From Actinomycetospora callitridis (GTDB taxonomy: Bacteria; Actinomycetota; Actinomycetes; Mycobacteriales; Pseudonocardiaceae), in NCBI RefSeq assembly GCF_028737265.1, contig NZ_JAQZAK010000011.1, positions 1-64,000 on the forward strand: 64,000 nucleotides of DNA, in the 5' to 3' direction. Below, in pieces: positions 31,676 to 39,706 of the stretch. A program made the position numbers and the translations under genes. Numbering within the stretch: the stretch's first letter is position 1; each line of letters begins with the position of its first letter. The notes beneath the pieces were generated by a model that worked only from the letters and a program-made list of their open reading frames with translations, was not told the DNA's origin and ran no database searches.

Positions 31676-32872
31676 TCAGATCGTCTTCTCGTCGGCCATC
31701 GCCGCGATCTCGTCCCCCGAGAGCCCCAGCTCGCCGAAGACCTCGGCGTTGTGGTGCCCGGGCACCGGCGGGCCCGCCCAGCGCACCGACCCCGGGGTGG
31801 CCGAGAACGTCGGCACGACGCCCGGTCCCAGCACGTCCTCGTCGAACCGCTCGTCGTGGTGCTCGACGAGCATCCCGCGCGCCCGGAACTGCGGGTCGGC
31901 GACGACCTCGGCCGCGGTGTTGATCGGCCCGCAGATGACGCCGGCCTCGTCGAGCACGCGCCGCACCTCGTCGGCGGGCAGCGAGGAGACCCAGGCGCCG
32001 ACGATCTCGTCGAGCTCGTCCTGGTGCACCCCGCGGGCGCGGTGGTCGGCGTAGCGGGGGTCGTCGGCGAGCTCCGGTCGTCCCATCGCCCCGCAGAGCC
32101 GACGGAACACCGTGTCCTGGTTGGCGGCGACCACGAGCCACAGCCCGTCGCCGGTCCGGTAGACGTTCGACGGCGCGATCCCCTCGAGCCGTGTGCCGCC
32201 GGGCTGGCGGACCCGGCCGAGCTTGTCGTACTCCGGGATCACCGACTCGAGCACCGACAGGCACGCCTCGGTGAGCGCGACATCGACGACCTGGCCCTCA
32301 CCGGTCACCGACCTGCGGTGCAGCGCGGCGAGCACGCCCTGGACGGCGACCATCCCCGCCAGCGAGTCGCCCAGCGAGATCGCCATCCGCGGCGGCGCCT
32401 CCCCCGGGTAGCCGTTGATGTACCGCAGACCCGAGAGCGCCTCGGCCACCGACGCGTAGCCGGCCTTGTCCGCGTACGGCCCGGTCTGCCCGTAGCCCGA
32501 CACCCGGGCGAGCACGAGCCCCGGGTTCACCGCGGACAGCCGGTCCCAGCCGAGGTTCCAGCGCTCGAGGGTGCCGGGACGGAAGTTCTCGACGACGACG
32601 TCGGCGCCCTCGACGAGACGCAGGAAGAGCTCCTGGCCCCGCTCGGCGCGCAGGTCGAGGGTGATGCAGCGCTTGTTGCGGGCGTGGACGGTCCACCACA
32701 GCCGGTGGCCCCGGTAGGACTCCTGGCCCCAGTCGCGCATGGGGTCCTGGCCGCCCGGCGGCTCGATCTTGACGACGTCGGCGCCGTAGTCGGCGAGCAG
32801 CCGCCCCGCGAAGGGGCCGGCGACGATCGTGCCGAGCTCGAGGACCCGGACGTCGTCGAGGGGTCCGCTCAC
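31676..32872 (-). CDS. Class III (CaiB/BaiF-type) CoA-transferase
   Basis: A 398-residue enzyme from GTG 32872, overlapping the flavin reductase stop by 4 nt. Motifs are VLELGTIVAGPFAGRLLADYGADVVKIEPP, ITLDLRAERGQELFL, VVVENFRPGTLERW, and the catalytic Asp169 in AISLGDSLAG. It moves CoA between carboxylic acids such as succinyl-CoA and an aromatic or aliphatic acid. It is divergent from the salicylate/catechol operon and likely co-regulated. A role activating an aromatic acid is inference. Confidence 0.9.
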   Translation of the reverse strand: MSGPLDDVRVLELGTIVAGPFAGRLLADYGADVVKIEPPGGQDPMRDWGQESYRGHRLWWTVHARNKRCITLDLRAERGQELFLRLVEGADVVVENFRPGTLERWNLGWDRLSAVNPGLVLARVSGYGQTGPYADKAGYASVAEALSGLRYINGYPGEAPPRMAISLGDSLAGMVAVQGVLAALHRRSVTGEGQVVDVALTEACLSVLESVIPEYDKLGRVRQPGGTRLEGIAPSNVYRTGDGLWLVVAANQDTVFRRLCGAMGRPELADDPRYADHRARGVHQDELDEIVGAWVSSLPADEVRRVLDEAGVICGPINTAAEVVADPQFRARGMLVEHHDERFDEDVLGPGVVPTFSATPGSVRWAGPPVPGHHNAEVFGELGLSGDEIAAMADEKTI

Positions 32873-33363
32873 CCGCCCGCCCCGGCGGGGCTGGTGCGCG
32901 CGTAGCCGCCGCGGTGGAACACCAGCGGCGGGCTCCCGGGCGCGCCGAGATCGTGCACCGCGCCGACGACGATGAGGTGGTCGCCGCCGTCGTGCACGTC
33001 GTGCAGCGTGCAGTCGATCCACGCGGTCGCCCCGCCGAGGATCGGCGAACCCAGGCCGGAGGGGCGCCACTCGACGCCGGCGAACTTGTCGCCGCCCGAG
33101 ACCGCGAAGGTCGTCGAGAGCTCCTCCTGCTCCTCCGAGAGCACGTTGACGACGAACCGGCCCGTCGCCTCGATCTTCGGCCAGCTCGACGAGGAGCGGC
33201 CCGGCAGCACGAGCACCAGCGGTGGATCGAGCGAGAGCGAGGAGAACGACTGACACGTGAAGCCTGCCGGCCCGTCCGGGGTCGTGCCGGTGACGATCGT
33301 GACGCCGCTGGGGAAGTGCCCCAGCACCTGGCGCATCGTCGAGGAGTCCGTGCCCTCGCTCAT
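32869..33363 (-). CDS. Flavin reductase (NADH:FMN/FAD) domain protein
   Basis: A 164-residue protein, ATG 33363 with GGCAGG upstream. It is typical of HpaC/NtaB-like reductases: MRQVLGHFPSGVTIVTGTTPDGPAGFTCQSFSSLSLDPPLVL, FVVNVLSEEQEEL, and DHLIVVGAVHDL near the end. These supply reduced flavin to two-component monooxygenases. No partner oxygenase component is adjacent: the monooxygenase across the divergent promoter is the single-component type. It is co-transcribed with the CoA-transferase. Confidence 0.88.
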   Translation of the reverse strand: MSEGTDSSTMRQVLGHFPSGVTIVTGTTPDGPAGFTCQSFSSLSLDPPLVLVLPGRSSSSWPKIEATGRFVVNVLSEEQEELSTTFAVSGGDKFAGVEWRPSGLGSPILGGATAWIDCTLHDVHDGGDHLIVVGAVHDLGAPGSPPLVFHRGGYARTSPAGAGG

Positions 33364-33485
33364 GTCCTGCCCTCCCGATCGGTGCCGCGCTGCGGACGAC
33401 CCCGCCGACGGTATTGCTCCCGCGAGCACGCGGCACATCGTCCGTGGCGTCGCTCTCTCCGCGGCGCCCGGTCTGCTGGCCGCCG

Positions 33486-33508
33486 ATTGAGACGTGCAGC
33501 AGCTCAAT
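33486..33508. promoter_or_regulatory. ATTGAG-N11-CTCAAT operator in the divergent catabolic promoter
   Basis: A perfect inverted repeat (33486-33491, 33503-33508) lies between the divergent flavin reductase and monooxygenase genes, about 90-120 bp from each start. The size fits a LysR- or IclR-type regulator. The LysR gene inside the operon is the natural candidate. An AT-rich stretch (CTGTATTTGCCCC) follows, where a plus-strand promoter could lie. Confidence 0.6.
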
Positions 33509-33595
33509 CGATCTGTATTTGCCCCTTTCTCGTCCGGGATGGCCCTGTCACGCTCGACAACAGACGTTCGGAGCGGAGCGGAGGCGAAGCACGAC

Positions 33596-34789
33596 ATGAC
33601 CCGTGTCGTCGTCGCAGGAGCCGGGATCGGCGGCCTCACCCTCGGCATCGCGCTGGCCCGCGCAGGGGTGGAGGTCGACCTCTACGAACAGGCCGACGAG
33701 CTGCGCGAGGTGGGCGCGGCCGTCGCGCTGTCGGCCAACGGCACCCGCGAGCTCTACCGTCTCGGCGTCGGGGAGGCCCTCGACGCGGTCTCCACCCAGC
33801 CCACCGAGCTGATCTACCGCGACGGCCGCAGCGGGGTGCGGATCGCCGCGCACCCGGGTGCCGGCGCCTACCGCGAGCGCTTCGGCGCGCCCTACTGGGG
33901 CGTGCACCGCGTCGACCTGCAGCAGACGCTCGCGGCCGCGTTCACGGCGGCGGCGGCGGGCGAGGAGCACCTGCACCTCGGGCGGGCCGTCACGGCCGTC
34001 GACGCCGAGGCCGGCACCCTCACCCTCGCCGATGGCGCGCAGGTCGCGGGCGACGTCGTCGTCGGCGCCGACGGCGTGCACTCGACGGTGCGCGACGCCG
34101 TCACCGGACCCGACTCGGGGCCCGTCTACTCGGGCACCAGCGCCTTCCGCGGCCTCGTGCCCGTCGACGCGCTGCCGAGCCTGCCCGACCCGCACGCGAT
34201 CCAGTTCTGGGCCGGGCCGGACGCGCACCTCCTGCACTACGCGCTGGGTCGCGACGACGACACCGTCAACTTCTTCGCCGTGCTCTGCGGCCCGGCCACC
34301 TGGGAGGGCGGCAACCGCCCGGCCCCGGAGGACGAGCTGCTCGACGGCTTCGCCGGCTGGCACCCCGCGGTGCGCGAGATGCTCGCCGCGGTGCCGCAGA
34401 GCCCCCGCTGGCCGCTGCTCTCCCAGCCGGCCCTGACGCGCTGGACGCGCGGGCGGACGGTCCTGATCGGCGACGCCGTCCACGCGATGCTGCCCCACCA
34501 CGGGCAGGGCGCGAACCAGTCGATCGAGGACGCGGTGACGCTGGCCCGGCTGCTCGTGCACCGCGATCCCGCCGACGCCCTGGCCGCCTATCCCCGGCTC
34601 CGGCGGGCCCGCACGCGCGCGGTCGCCGCGAGCGCCTGGGAGACCGGCACCCTGCTCCACCTCGCCGACGACCACCCGCGGATCGCCGAGCGCGACAAGC
34701 GCTTCGCCGGCTACGCGACCGACAACGCCTGGGTCCACGACCACGACGTCGCCGACCCGTCCACCACCACCCTCAAGAGGACGCGATGA
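33596..34789 (+). CDS. FAD-dependent aromatic monooxygenase, salicylate-hydroxylase type
   Basis: A 397-residue class A flavoprotein monooxygenase, ATG 33596. Features are VVVAGAGIGGLTLGIALARAG (GxGxxG), the DG motif VGADGVHSTVRDAV, and the GD motif LIGDAVHAMLPHHGQGANQSIEDAVTLARLL. The family includes salicylate 1-hydroxylase and 6-hydroxynicotinate monooxygenase. Because its stop overlaps the start of catechol 1,2-dioxygenase (ATGA), its product is most likely catechol, which favours decarboxylating salicylate hydroxylation. The exact substrate is inference from context. Confidence 0.83.
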   Translation: MTRVVVAGAGIGGLTLGIALARAGVEVDLYEQADELREVGAAVALSANGTRELYRLGVGEALDAVSTQPTELIYRDGRSGVRIAAHPGAGAYRERFGAPYWGVHRVDLQQTLAAAFTAAAAGEEHLHLGRAVTAVDAEAGTLTLADGAQVAGDVVVGADGVHSTVRDAVTGPDSGPVYSGTSAFRGLVPVDALPSLPDPHAIQFWAGPDAHLLHYALGRDDDTVNFFAVLCGPATWEGGNRPAPEDELLDGFAGWHPAVREMLAAVPQSPRWPLLSQPALTRWTRGRTVLIGDAVHAMLPHHGQGANQSIEDAVTLARLLVHRDPADALAAYPRLRRARTRAVAASAWETGTLLHLADDHPRIAERDKRFAGYATDNAWVHDHDVADPSTTTLKRTR

Positions 34790-35655
34790 CCGCCACTTCC
34801 GACCAGTCCGTCTCCGACGCCGTCACCGCCGGCGCGCACGCCACCGAGATCGCCCGCTCCGGGGCGTCCAACCTGCGCGGCGCCGCGGGCGGCGGGGCCG
34901 ACCCCGCCCGCGTCTCCGCCGTCGTCAGCGCCGCCCTCGAGGGCATCCGCGCCGCCATCCGCGACCACGAGGTCACCTACGAGGAGTTCGACGCCTTCAA
35001 GCAGTGGCTGATCGCGGTCTCCGACACCGGCGAGTGGCCGCTGTTCCTCGACGTCTACCTCGAGTTCGAGGTCGAGAAGGTCGCCGCGGCGACCCAGCAG
35101 GGCTCGATCGGCACCATCCTCGGCCCGTTCTGGCTCGACGGGCAGGCCCAGCTCGACTCGCCCGCCACGCTGCCGATGCGCGACGACGAGCCGGGCACCC
35201 CGATGATCCTCGCGGGGCAGGTCACCTCCACCGACGGCACGCCGCTGGCCGGCGCCAAGGTCGACATCTGGCACACCGACTCCGACGGCTGGTACTCCGG
35301 CTTCGCCGCGAAGCCGCCGGCCGGGAACCTGCGCGGCGTCGTGCGCTGCGACGACCAGGGCCGCTTCGAGATCCACACCCGCAAGCCGGCGCCGTACACG
35401 ATCCCCCTCGACGGGCCCACCGGGCAGATGACCCAGGCCGCCGGCTGGAGCCCGTGGCGCCCCGCCCACATCCACCTGCTCGTCACCGCACCCGGGCACC
35501 GCACCCTGACCAGCCAGCTGTTCTTCACCGGCGACCCCTACCTCGGCAACGACGTCGCCTCGGCCGACAAGCCCGAGCTCACCCTCGACCCGCAGCCCAC
35601 CGGCCACGGTGACCAGGTGCGTTCCGATCGCGACTTCGTGCTGGAGCCGGAGTAG
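34786..35655 (+). CDS. catA: Catechol 1,2-dioxygenase (intradiol)
   Basis: A 289-residue intradiol ring-cleavage dioxygenase. An N-terminal dimerisation helical domain (about 40-115) precedes the beta-sandwich. The Fe(III) ligands are visible: Tyr170 (DGWYSG), Tyr204 (PAPYTIP), His228 and His230 (RPAHIHLLV). It converts catechol to cis,cis-muconate. Hydroxyquinol dioxygenases are similar, but catB and catC downstream make catechol the better reading. Its ATG overlaps the monooxygenase stop, and 3 nt separate its stop from the LysR gene. Confidence 0.92.
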   Translation: MTATSDQSVSDAVTAGAHATEIARSGASNLRGAAGGGADPARVSAVVSAALEGIRAAIRDHEVTYEEFDAFKQWLIAVSDTGEWPLFLDVYLEFEVEKVAAATQQGSIGTILGPFWLDGQAQLDSPATLPMRDDEPGTPMILAGQVTSTDGTPLAGAKVDIWHTDSDGWYSGFAAKPPAGNLRGVVRCDDQGRFEIHTRKPAPYTIPLDGPTGQMTQAAGWSPWRPAHIHLLVTAPGHRTLTSQLFFTGDPYLGNDVASADKPELTLDPQPTGHGDQVRSDRDFVLEPE

Positions 35656-35658
35656 GCG

Positions 35659-36609
35659 ATGGAGACGCGCCAGCTGCGCTACTTCGTCGCGGTCGCCGAG
35701 ACCCGGCACTTCGGGCGGGCGGCCGAGGCGCTGCGCATCGCCCAGTCGCCGCTGTCCCAGGCGATCCGGCAGCTGGAGTCGCAGCTCGGCGCGCCGCTGT
35801 TCGAGCGCACGACACGCCGGGTGGACCTCACCGCCGCCGGCGAGGCCCTGCTGCCCGAGGCGGTGCGCATCCTCGCCTCGGTCGACGCGGCCCGCGACCA
35901 GGTGGGCCGCGTCGCGGCGGGGGCCCTCGGACGGCTGCGGGTCGGGGCGACGGGCCTCGCGACGTACCGGCACGTCCCGGAGCTGGTCCGGCGGCTGACC
36001 GCCGAGCTGCCCGGCCTCGCGCTGACGTTCACCACCGACATGCTCACGCCGGGCCTGGAGATGGCCCTGGCGGAGCACCGCATCGACCTCGCGGTCCTGC
36101 GCCCGCCGGTGTCCGACCCGGGGCTCGACCACCATCTGCTCGCCCGCGAGCACCTGGTGCTGGCCGTCCCGTCCGGGCATCGGCTCGCGGGCAGCGAGGG
36201 ACGCCCCGCCTGCGTGGAGAGCAGCGAGGGACGCCCTCGCTCCTCGCGCCCCGTGCTGCTCGCCGACCTCGCCGACGACGACTTCGTCGTCTACGCACCG
36301 CCCGGTTCCGTGGTGGGCGAGGCGGCGGCGCGGGCCTGCCGGGCCGCGGGGTTCACGCCCCGGCGCACCCACGAGGCCGACCAGACCTCGATCGTGCTCT
36401 CGCTCGTCGCCGCCGGTGTGGGCGTGGCCCTGCTGCCGTCGTCGGTGCTCGCCGTCGCCGTCGAGGGCGTGCGGTACGTCGAGCTCGAGGACCCCGACCC
36501 CGTCACCACCGACGTCGCCCTCGCCTGGCGACGCGACGACCCGCAGCCCGCCCTCGCCCGGGCCCTCGCCGTCCTGTGCGGCACGGGCCTGCGACAGGAG
36601 ACAGCGTGA
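35659..36609 (+). CDS. catR: LysR-family regulator, CatR/CatM-like
   Basis: A 316-residue LysR regulator, ATG 35659. The N-terminal helix-turn-helix is METRQLRYFVAVAETRHFGRAAEALRIAQSPLSQAIRQLE. The effector domain begins at about residue 90 (LRVGATGLA). It lies inside the operon, so it probably autoregulates and responds to muconate. Residues about 178-197 hold a repeated SEGRP...SEGRP segment encoded by a DNA direct repeat, an unusual insertion between two effector-domain strands. If the fold tolerates it the protein is intact; the reading frame is not broken. Confidence 0.88.
   Translation: METRQLRYFVAVAETRHFGRAAEALRIAQSPLSQAIRQLESQLGAPLFERTTRRVDLTAAGEALLPEAVRILASVDAARDQVGRVAAGALGRLRVGATGLATYRHVPELVRRLTAELPGLALTFTTDMLTPGLEMALAEHRIDLAVLRPPVSDPGLDHHLLAREHLVLAVPSGHRLAGSEGRPACVESSEGRPRSSRPVLLADLADDDFVVYAPPGSVVGEAAARACRAAGFTPRRTHEADQTSIVLSLVAAGVGVALLPSSVLAVAVEGVRYVELEDPDPVTTDVALAWRRDDPQPALARALAVLCGTGLRQETA
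36191..36235. repeat. 15-bp direct repeat inserted in frame in the LysR gene
   Basis: GCAGCGAGGGACGCC occurs at 36191-36205 and again at 36221-36235, 30 bp apart. The second copy continues into CTCGC, making an imperfect hairpin with GCGAGG. The word resembles the core of the terminator at 6487-6534 (GCAGCGAGGGCGCC on its minus strand), so a mobile palindromic element may have landed in the coding sequence. Confidence 0.6.
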
Positions 36610-36622
36610 GGATCCACGCCAC

Positions 36623-37723
36623 ATGAAGATCACCACCGTCGAGGCGATCCCCCTCGCCATCCCCTACCGGCGACCCTTCGCCTTCGCCAGCGGCAAGGTC
36701 ACCGCGGCCGACCACGTCCTCGTGCGGATCACCACCGACGACGGGCTCGTCGGGCACGGCGAGGCGCCGCCGCGGCCCTACACCTACGGCGAGACCGCGG
36801 CGTCGATCGTCGCCGCGGTGCGCGACCTGTTCACCCCCGTGCTCGTCGGCGCCGATCCCTTCGCCCGCGAGCGCCTCCGCGCCGACCTGGCCCGCACCGT
36901 CGCCAACAACGCCGCCCGCGGCGCGATCGACATCGCGCTCTGGGACCTCGTCGGCCAGGCCTGCGGCCAGCCCGTGCACGTGCTGCTCGGGCACGCCGCC
37001 GACGACGTCCGCGTCGCGCACATGATCGGGCTCGGCACGCCGGCGGAGATGGTCGCCGACGCCGTCGAGATGAGCGACGAGTACGGCGTCGACGCGTTCA
37101 AGGTCAAGGTCGGCCGGGACCTCTCCCACGACCTCGCCGCGGTGCGGGAGCTGCGCCGCGAGCTCGGCGACGCCGTCGAGCTCTACGCCGACGCGAACCG
37201 GGGGTGGGACGCCGACACCGCGATCGTCGCCGCCCGCCGGCTCACCGACTTCCACGTGACCATGCTCGAGGAACCGAATCCCGCCGACGACGTCCTCGGG
37301 CGCCGCCGGATCGTGCGCGAGAGCCCGATCCCGATCGTCGGCGACGAGTCGACGATCACCCTGGGCGGCGTCGCCCGCTCGCTGCTCGACGGCGACTCGC
37401 AGTCCATCAGCGTCAAGGTCGCGCGCACCGGGTTCACCGACTCCGCCAAGATCGTGGGGCTGTGCGAGGGCCTCGGCGTCACCACGATGATCGGCAACCA
37501 GATCGACGGCATGCTCGGCAGCGTCGCCTCCACCGCGCTCGGCTGCGGCCTGCGGGCCCTCGCCCGCCACCCCGTCGAGGTCACGAACCACCTGCTCATG
37601 ACCGACGACGTCCTCACCGAGCCGCCGGTGATCGCCGACGGCCGCGCGTCGGCCCGCCAGGCGCCGGGCCTGGGCGTCACCATCGACCCCGACAAGCTCG
37701 CCCACTACCGCGTCGATCGCTAG
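36623..37723 (+). CDS. catB: Muconate cycloisomerase (muconate lactonising enzyme)
   Basis: A 366-residue enolase-superfamily enzyme, ATG 36623. The barrel shows the KxK motif in AFKVKVGRD (Lys160, Lys162), metal ligands Asp190 (YADANRGW), Glu216 (LEEPNP) and Asp241 (GDEST), and Lys265 on the opposite face (SVKVARTG). It converts cis,cis-muconate to muconolactone. Dipeptide epimerases and other subgroup members look similar, but position between catA and catC supports CatB. It ends 10 nt before family A element copy 3. Confidence 0.9.
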   Translation: MKITTVEAIPLAIPYRRPFAFASGKVTAADHVLVRITTDDGLVGHGEAPPRPYTYGETAASIVAAVRDLFTPVLVGADPFARERLRADLARTVANNAARGAIDIALWDLVGQACGQPVHVLLGHAADDVRVAHMIGLGTPAEMVADAVEMSDEYGVDAFKVKVGRDLSHDLAAVRELRRELGDAVELYADANRGWDADTAIVAARRLTDFHVTMLEEPNPADDVLGRRRIVRESPIPIVGDESTITLGGVARSLLDGDSQSISVKVARTGFTDSAKIVGLCEGLGVTTMIGNQIDGMLGSVASTALGCGLRALARHPVEVTNHLLMTDDVLTEPPVIADGRASARQAPGLGVTIDPDKLAHYRVDR

Positions 37724-37733
37724 ACACCTCGCG

Positions 37734-37786
37734 GTGCAAGCCCTGCGGCTTCGCTTGCACGCAGCGCCGGGAAATCCGCATCCTCG
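37734..37786 (+). repeat. Family A hairpin element, copy 3 (L subtype)
   Basis: Stem GTGCAAGC/GCTTGCAC (37734-37741, 37753-37760), loop CCTGCGGCTTC, tail GCGCCGGGAAATCC-GCATCCTCG. It interrupts the operon between catB and catC. The tail ends 17 nt before the catC start, whose CGGAG ribosome site follows directly. Confidence 0.9.
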
Positions 37787-37803
37787 ATCCCTCGGAGAAC
37801 ACC

Positions 37804-38085
37804 GTGCAGTTCCTCGTCCGCATGGAGGTCCGCCTCCCCCACGACATGCCCGCCGAGGTCGCCGACGACCTCCGCGCCCGGGAGAAGGCCCGCGCCCACG
37901 AGATCCAGCGCTCCGGCAAGTGGCCCGAGCTGTGGCGGGTGGTCGGGCGCTACGCGAACGTCAGCCGCTTCGACGTCGAGTCCGGCGACGAGCTCCACCA
38001 ATTGCTCTCGAGCCTGCCGCTCTTCCCATACATGGACGTCGAGGTGACGGCGCTGACCGTCCACCCGTCCAAGCTGGAGTCCTGA
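37804..38085 (+). CDS. catC: Muconolactone delta-isomerase
   Basis: A 93-residue protein, GTG 37804. It is the usual size and sequence for CatC: QFLVRMEVRLPHDMPAEVADDLRAREKARAHEIQRSGKWPELWRVVGRYANVSRFDVES and LPLFPYMDVEVTALTVHPS. It isomerises muconolactone to beta-ketoadipate enol-lactone and normally forms decamers. The hairpin element between catB and catC could lower or decouple its expression. Confidence 0.95.
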   Translation: MQFLVRMEVRLPHDMPAEVADDLRAREKARAHEIQRSGKWPELWRVVGRYANVSRFDVESGDELHQLLSSLPLFPYMDVEVTALTVHPSKLES

Positions 38086-38137
38086 TGAGCGGAAGCGGGC
38101 GGTTCACCGACCACGGCCACCGGGCACGGTGGGGGAC

Positions 38138-38902
38138 GTGAAGCTGCACCACGTCCTCGAGGGTCCCGACGACGGTCCGCCGCTGGTCCTGCTCTGCTCG
38201 CTCGGCAGCACGGTCGAGATGTGGGCACCCCAGCGCCGCGAGCTCGCCGACGAGTACCGGGTGATCACGCTCGACACCCGCGGCCACGGCGGCTCGCCCG
38301 TGCCCGACGGCCCCTACCGCGTCGAGGACCTCGCCCGCGACGTCCTCGAGACCCTCGACGACCTGGGCGTCGAGCGCGCCGCGTTCGCCGGCGTCTCCCT
38401 GGGCGGGGCTATCGCCCAGTGGATCGGGCGCTACGCCCCGGACCGCGCGAGCACCCTCGCCCTGCTCTGCACCTCCGCCCGCTTCGGCGACCCCGAGCCC
38501 TGGGTCGAGCGCGCCGCGACGGTGCGCGACGGCGGGACCCAGGCCGTCGCCGACGCCGTCGTCGGGCGCTGGTTCACCGACGACTTCGCGCAGGCGCAGC
38601 CCGACACCATCGCCCGCATGCGCGACCTCATCGCGTCCACCCCGGCCGAGGGCTACGCCGGGTGCTGCGAGGCGATCTCCGTGTGGGACGTCGTCGACGA
38701 GCTCGGCGCCATCGCCGTCCCGACACTCGTGATCAGTGGCGTCGACGACCCGGCCACACCGCCGGAGCACCAGCAGCTGCTCGCCGACGGCATCCCCGGC
38801 GCGCGCCTCGAGTCCGTCACCGGCGCGGCGCACCTGGCGTCGTTCCAGCGCCCCGAGATCGTCACGCCGCTGCTGCGCGAGCACGCGAAGGGAGCACGAT
38901 GA
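38138..38902 (+). CDS. pcaD: Beta-ketoadipate enol-lactone hydrolase
   Basis: A 254-residue alpha/beta hydrolase. GTG 38138 is preferred because it follows a purine-rich GGTGGGGGA; an in-frame GTG lies at 38129. PcaD pattern: LHHVLEGPDDGPPLVLLCSLGSTVEMW, the nucleophile Ser87 in GVSLGGAIAQWIG, the acid in VISGVDDPATPPEH and the base in TGAAHLASFQRPE. It hydrolyses the enol-lactone from CatC to beta-ketoadipate. It is not fused to PcaC, unlike PcaL of many actinobacteria, fitting a pure catechol-branch cluster. It overlaps pcaI by 4 nt. Confidence 0.9.
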   Translation: MKLHHVLEGPDDGPPLVLLCSLGSTVEMWAPQRRELADEYRVITLDTRGHGGSPVPDGPYRVEDLARDVLETLDDLGVERAAFAGVSLGGAIAQWIGRYAPDRASTLALLCTSARFGDPEPWVERAATVRDGGTQAVADAVVGRWFTDDFAQAQPDTIARMRDLIASTPAEGYAGCCEAISVWDVVDELGAIAVPTLVISGVDDPATPPEHQQLLADGIPGARLESVTGAAHLASFQRPEIVTPLLREHAKGAR

Positions 38903-39705
38903 CGATCGACAAGACGGTGGCCTCGGCTGACGAGGCCGTCGCCGACGTCCACGACGGCGCCTCGCTGGCGGTCGGCGGGTTCGGCCTGTCCGGGGTGCCG
39001 ATCGTGCTCATCGACGCGTTGTCGCGGACCTCGGTGAGCGAGCTGCACGTCGCGTCGAACAACTGCGGCACCGACGGCTGGGGCCTGGGCATCCTGCTCG
39101 AGCAGCACCGGATCGCGCGGGTCGTGGCGTCCTACATCGGCGAGAACAAGGAGTTCGGCCGCCAGTACCTGGCCGGCGAACTCGAGGTCGAGCTGACCCC
39201 GCAGGGCACGCTGGCCGAGCGCCTGCGCGCCGCCGGCTCGGGCGTGCCGGCGTTCTACACGCCCGCCGGGGTCGGCACCTGGGTCGCCGACGGGGCGATG
39301 CCCTGGCGCTACGCCGCCGACGGGTCGGTGGCGGTGTCGTCGCCGCCGAAGGAGGTGCGGGAGTTCGAGGTGCGCCAGGAGGACGGGACGAGTCAGAGGA
39401 CCCCCTTCGTCCTCGAACGCTCGCTGGTCTGCGACTTCGGCCTGGTGCGCGCGGCGAAGGGCGACCGGCACGGCAACCTCGTGTTCCACCGCTCCGCGCG
39501 CAACTTCAACCCGCTCGCCGCGATGGCCGGACGGACGACGATCGCCGAGGTCGAAGAGCTCGTCGAGCCCGGCGAGATCGATCCCGACGACGTCCACGTG
39601 CCCGGCATCTTCGTCCACCGCGTCGTGGAGCTGACCGCCGAGCAGGTCGCCAACAAGCACATCGAGAAGCGCACGCTGCGTTCGACTTCTGGGAAGGAGA
39701 CGTGA
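38899..39705 (+). CDS. pcaI: 3-oxoadipate CoA-transferase subunit A
   Basis: A 268-residue class I CoA-transferase alpha subunit; ATG 38899 overlaps the pcaD stop. Motifs are ASLAVGGFGLSGVPIVLIDAL, LHVASNNCGTDGWGLG, SYIGENKEFGRQYLAGELEVELTPQGTLAERLRA and YTPAGVGTWVADG. It works with the beta subunit to move CoA from succinyl-CoA to beta-ketoadipate. By sequence alone it could be a succinyl-CoA:3-oxoacid transferase (ScoA); the cluster favours PcaI. Confidence 0.9.
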   Translation: MTIDKTVASADEAVADVHDGASLAVGGFGLSGVPIVLIDALSRTSVSELHVASNNCGTDGWGLGILLEQHRIARVVASYIGENKEFGRQYLAGELEVELTPQGTLAERLRAAGSGVPAFYTPAGVGTWVADGAMPWRYAADGSVAVSSPPKEVREFEVRQEDGTSQRTPFVLERSLVCDFGLVRAAKGDRHGNLVFHRSARNFNPLAAMAGRTTIAEVEELVEPGEIDPDDVHVPGIFVHRVVELTAEQVANKHIEKRTLRSTSGKET

Positions 39706-39706
39706 C

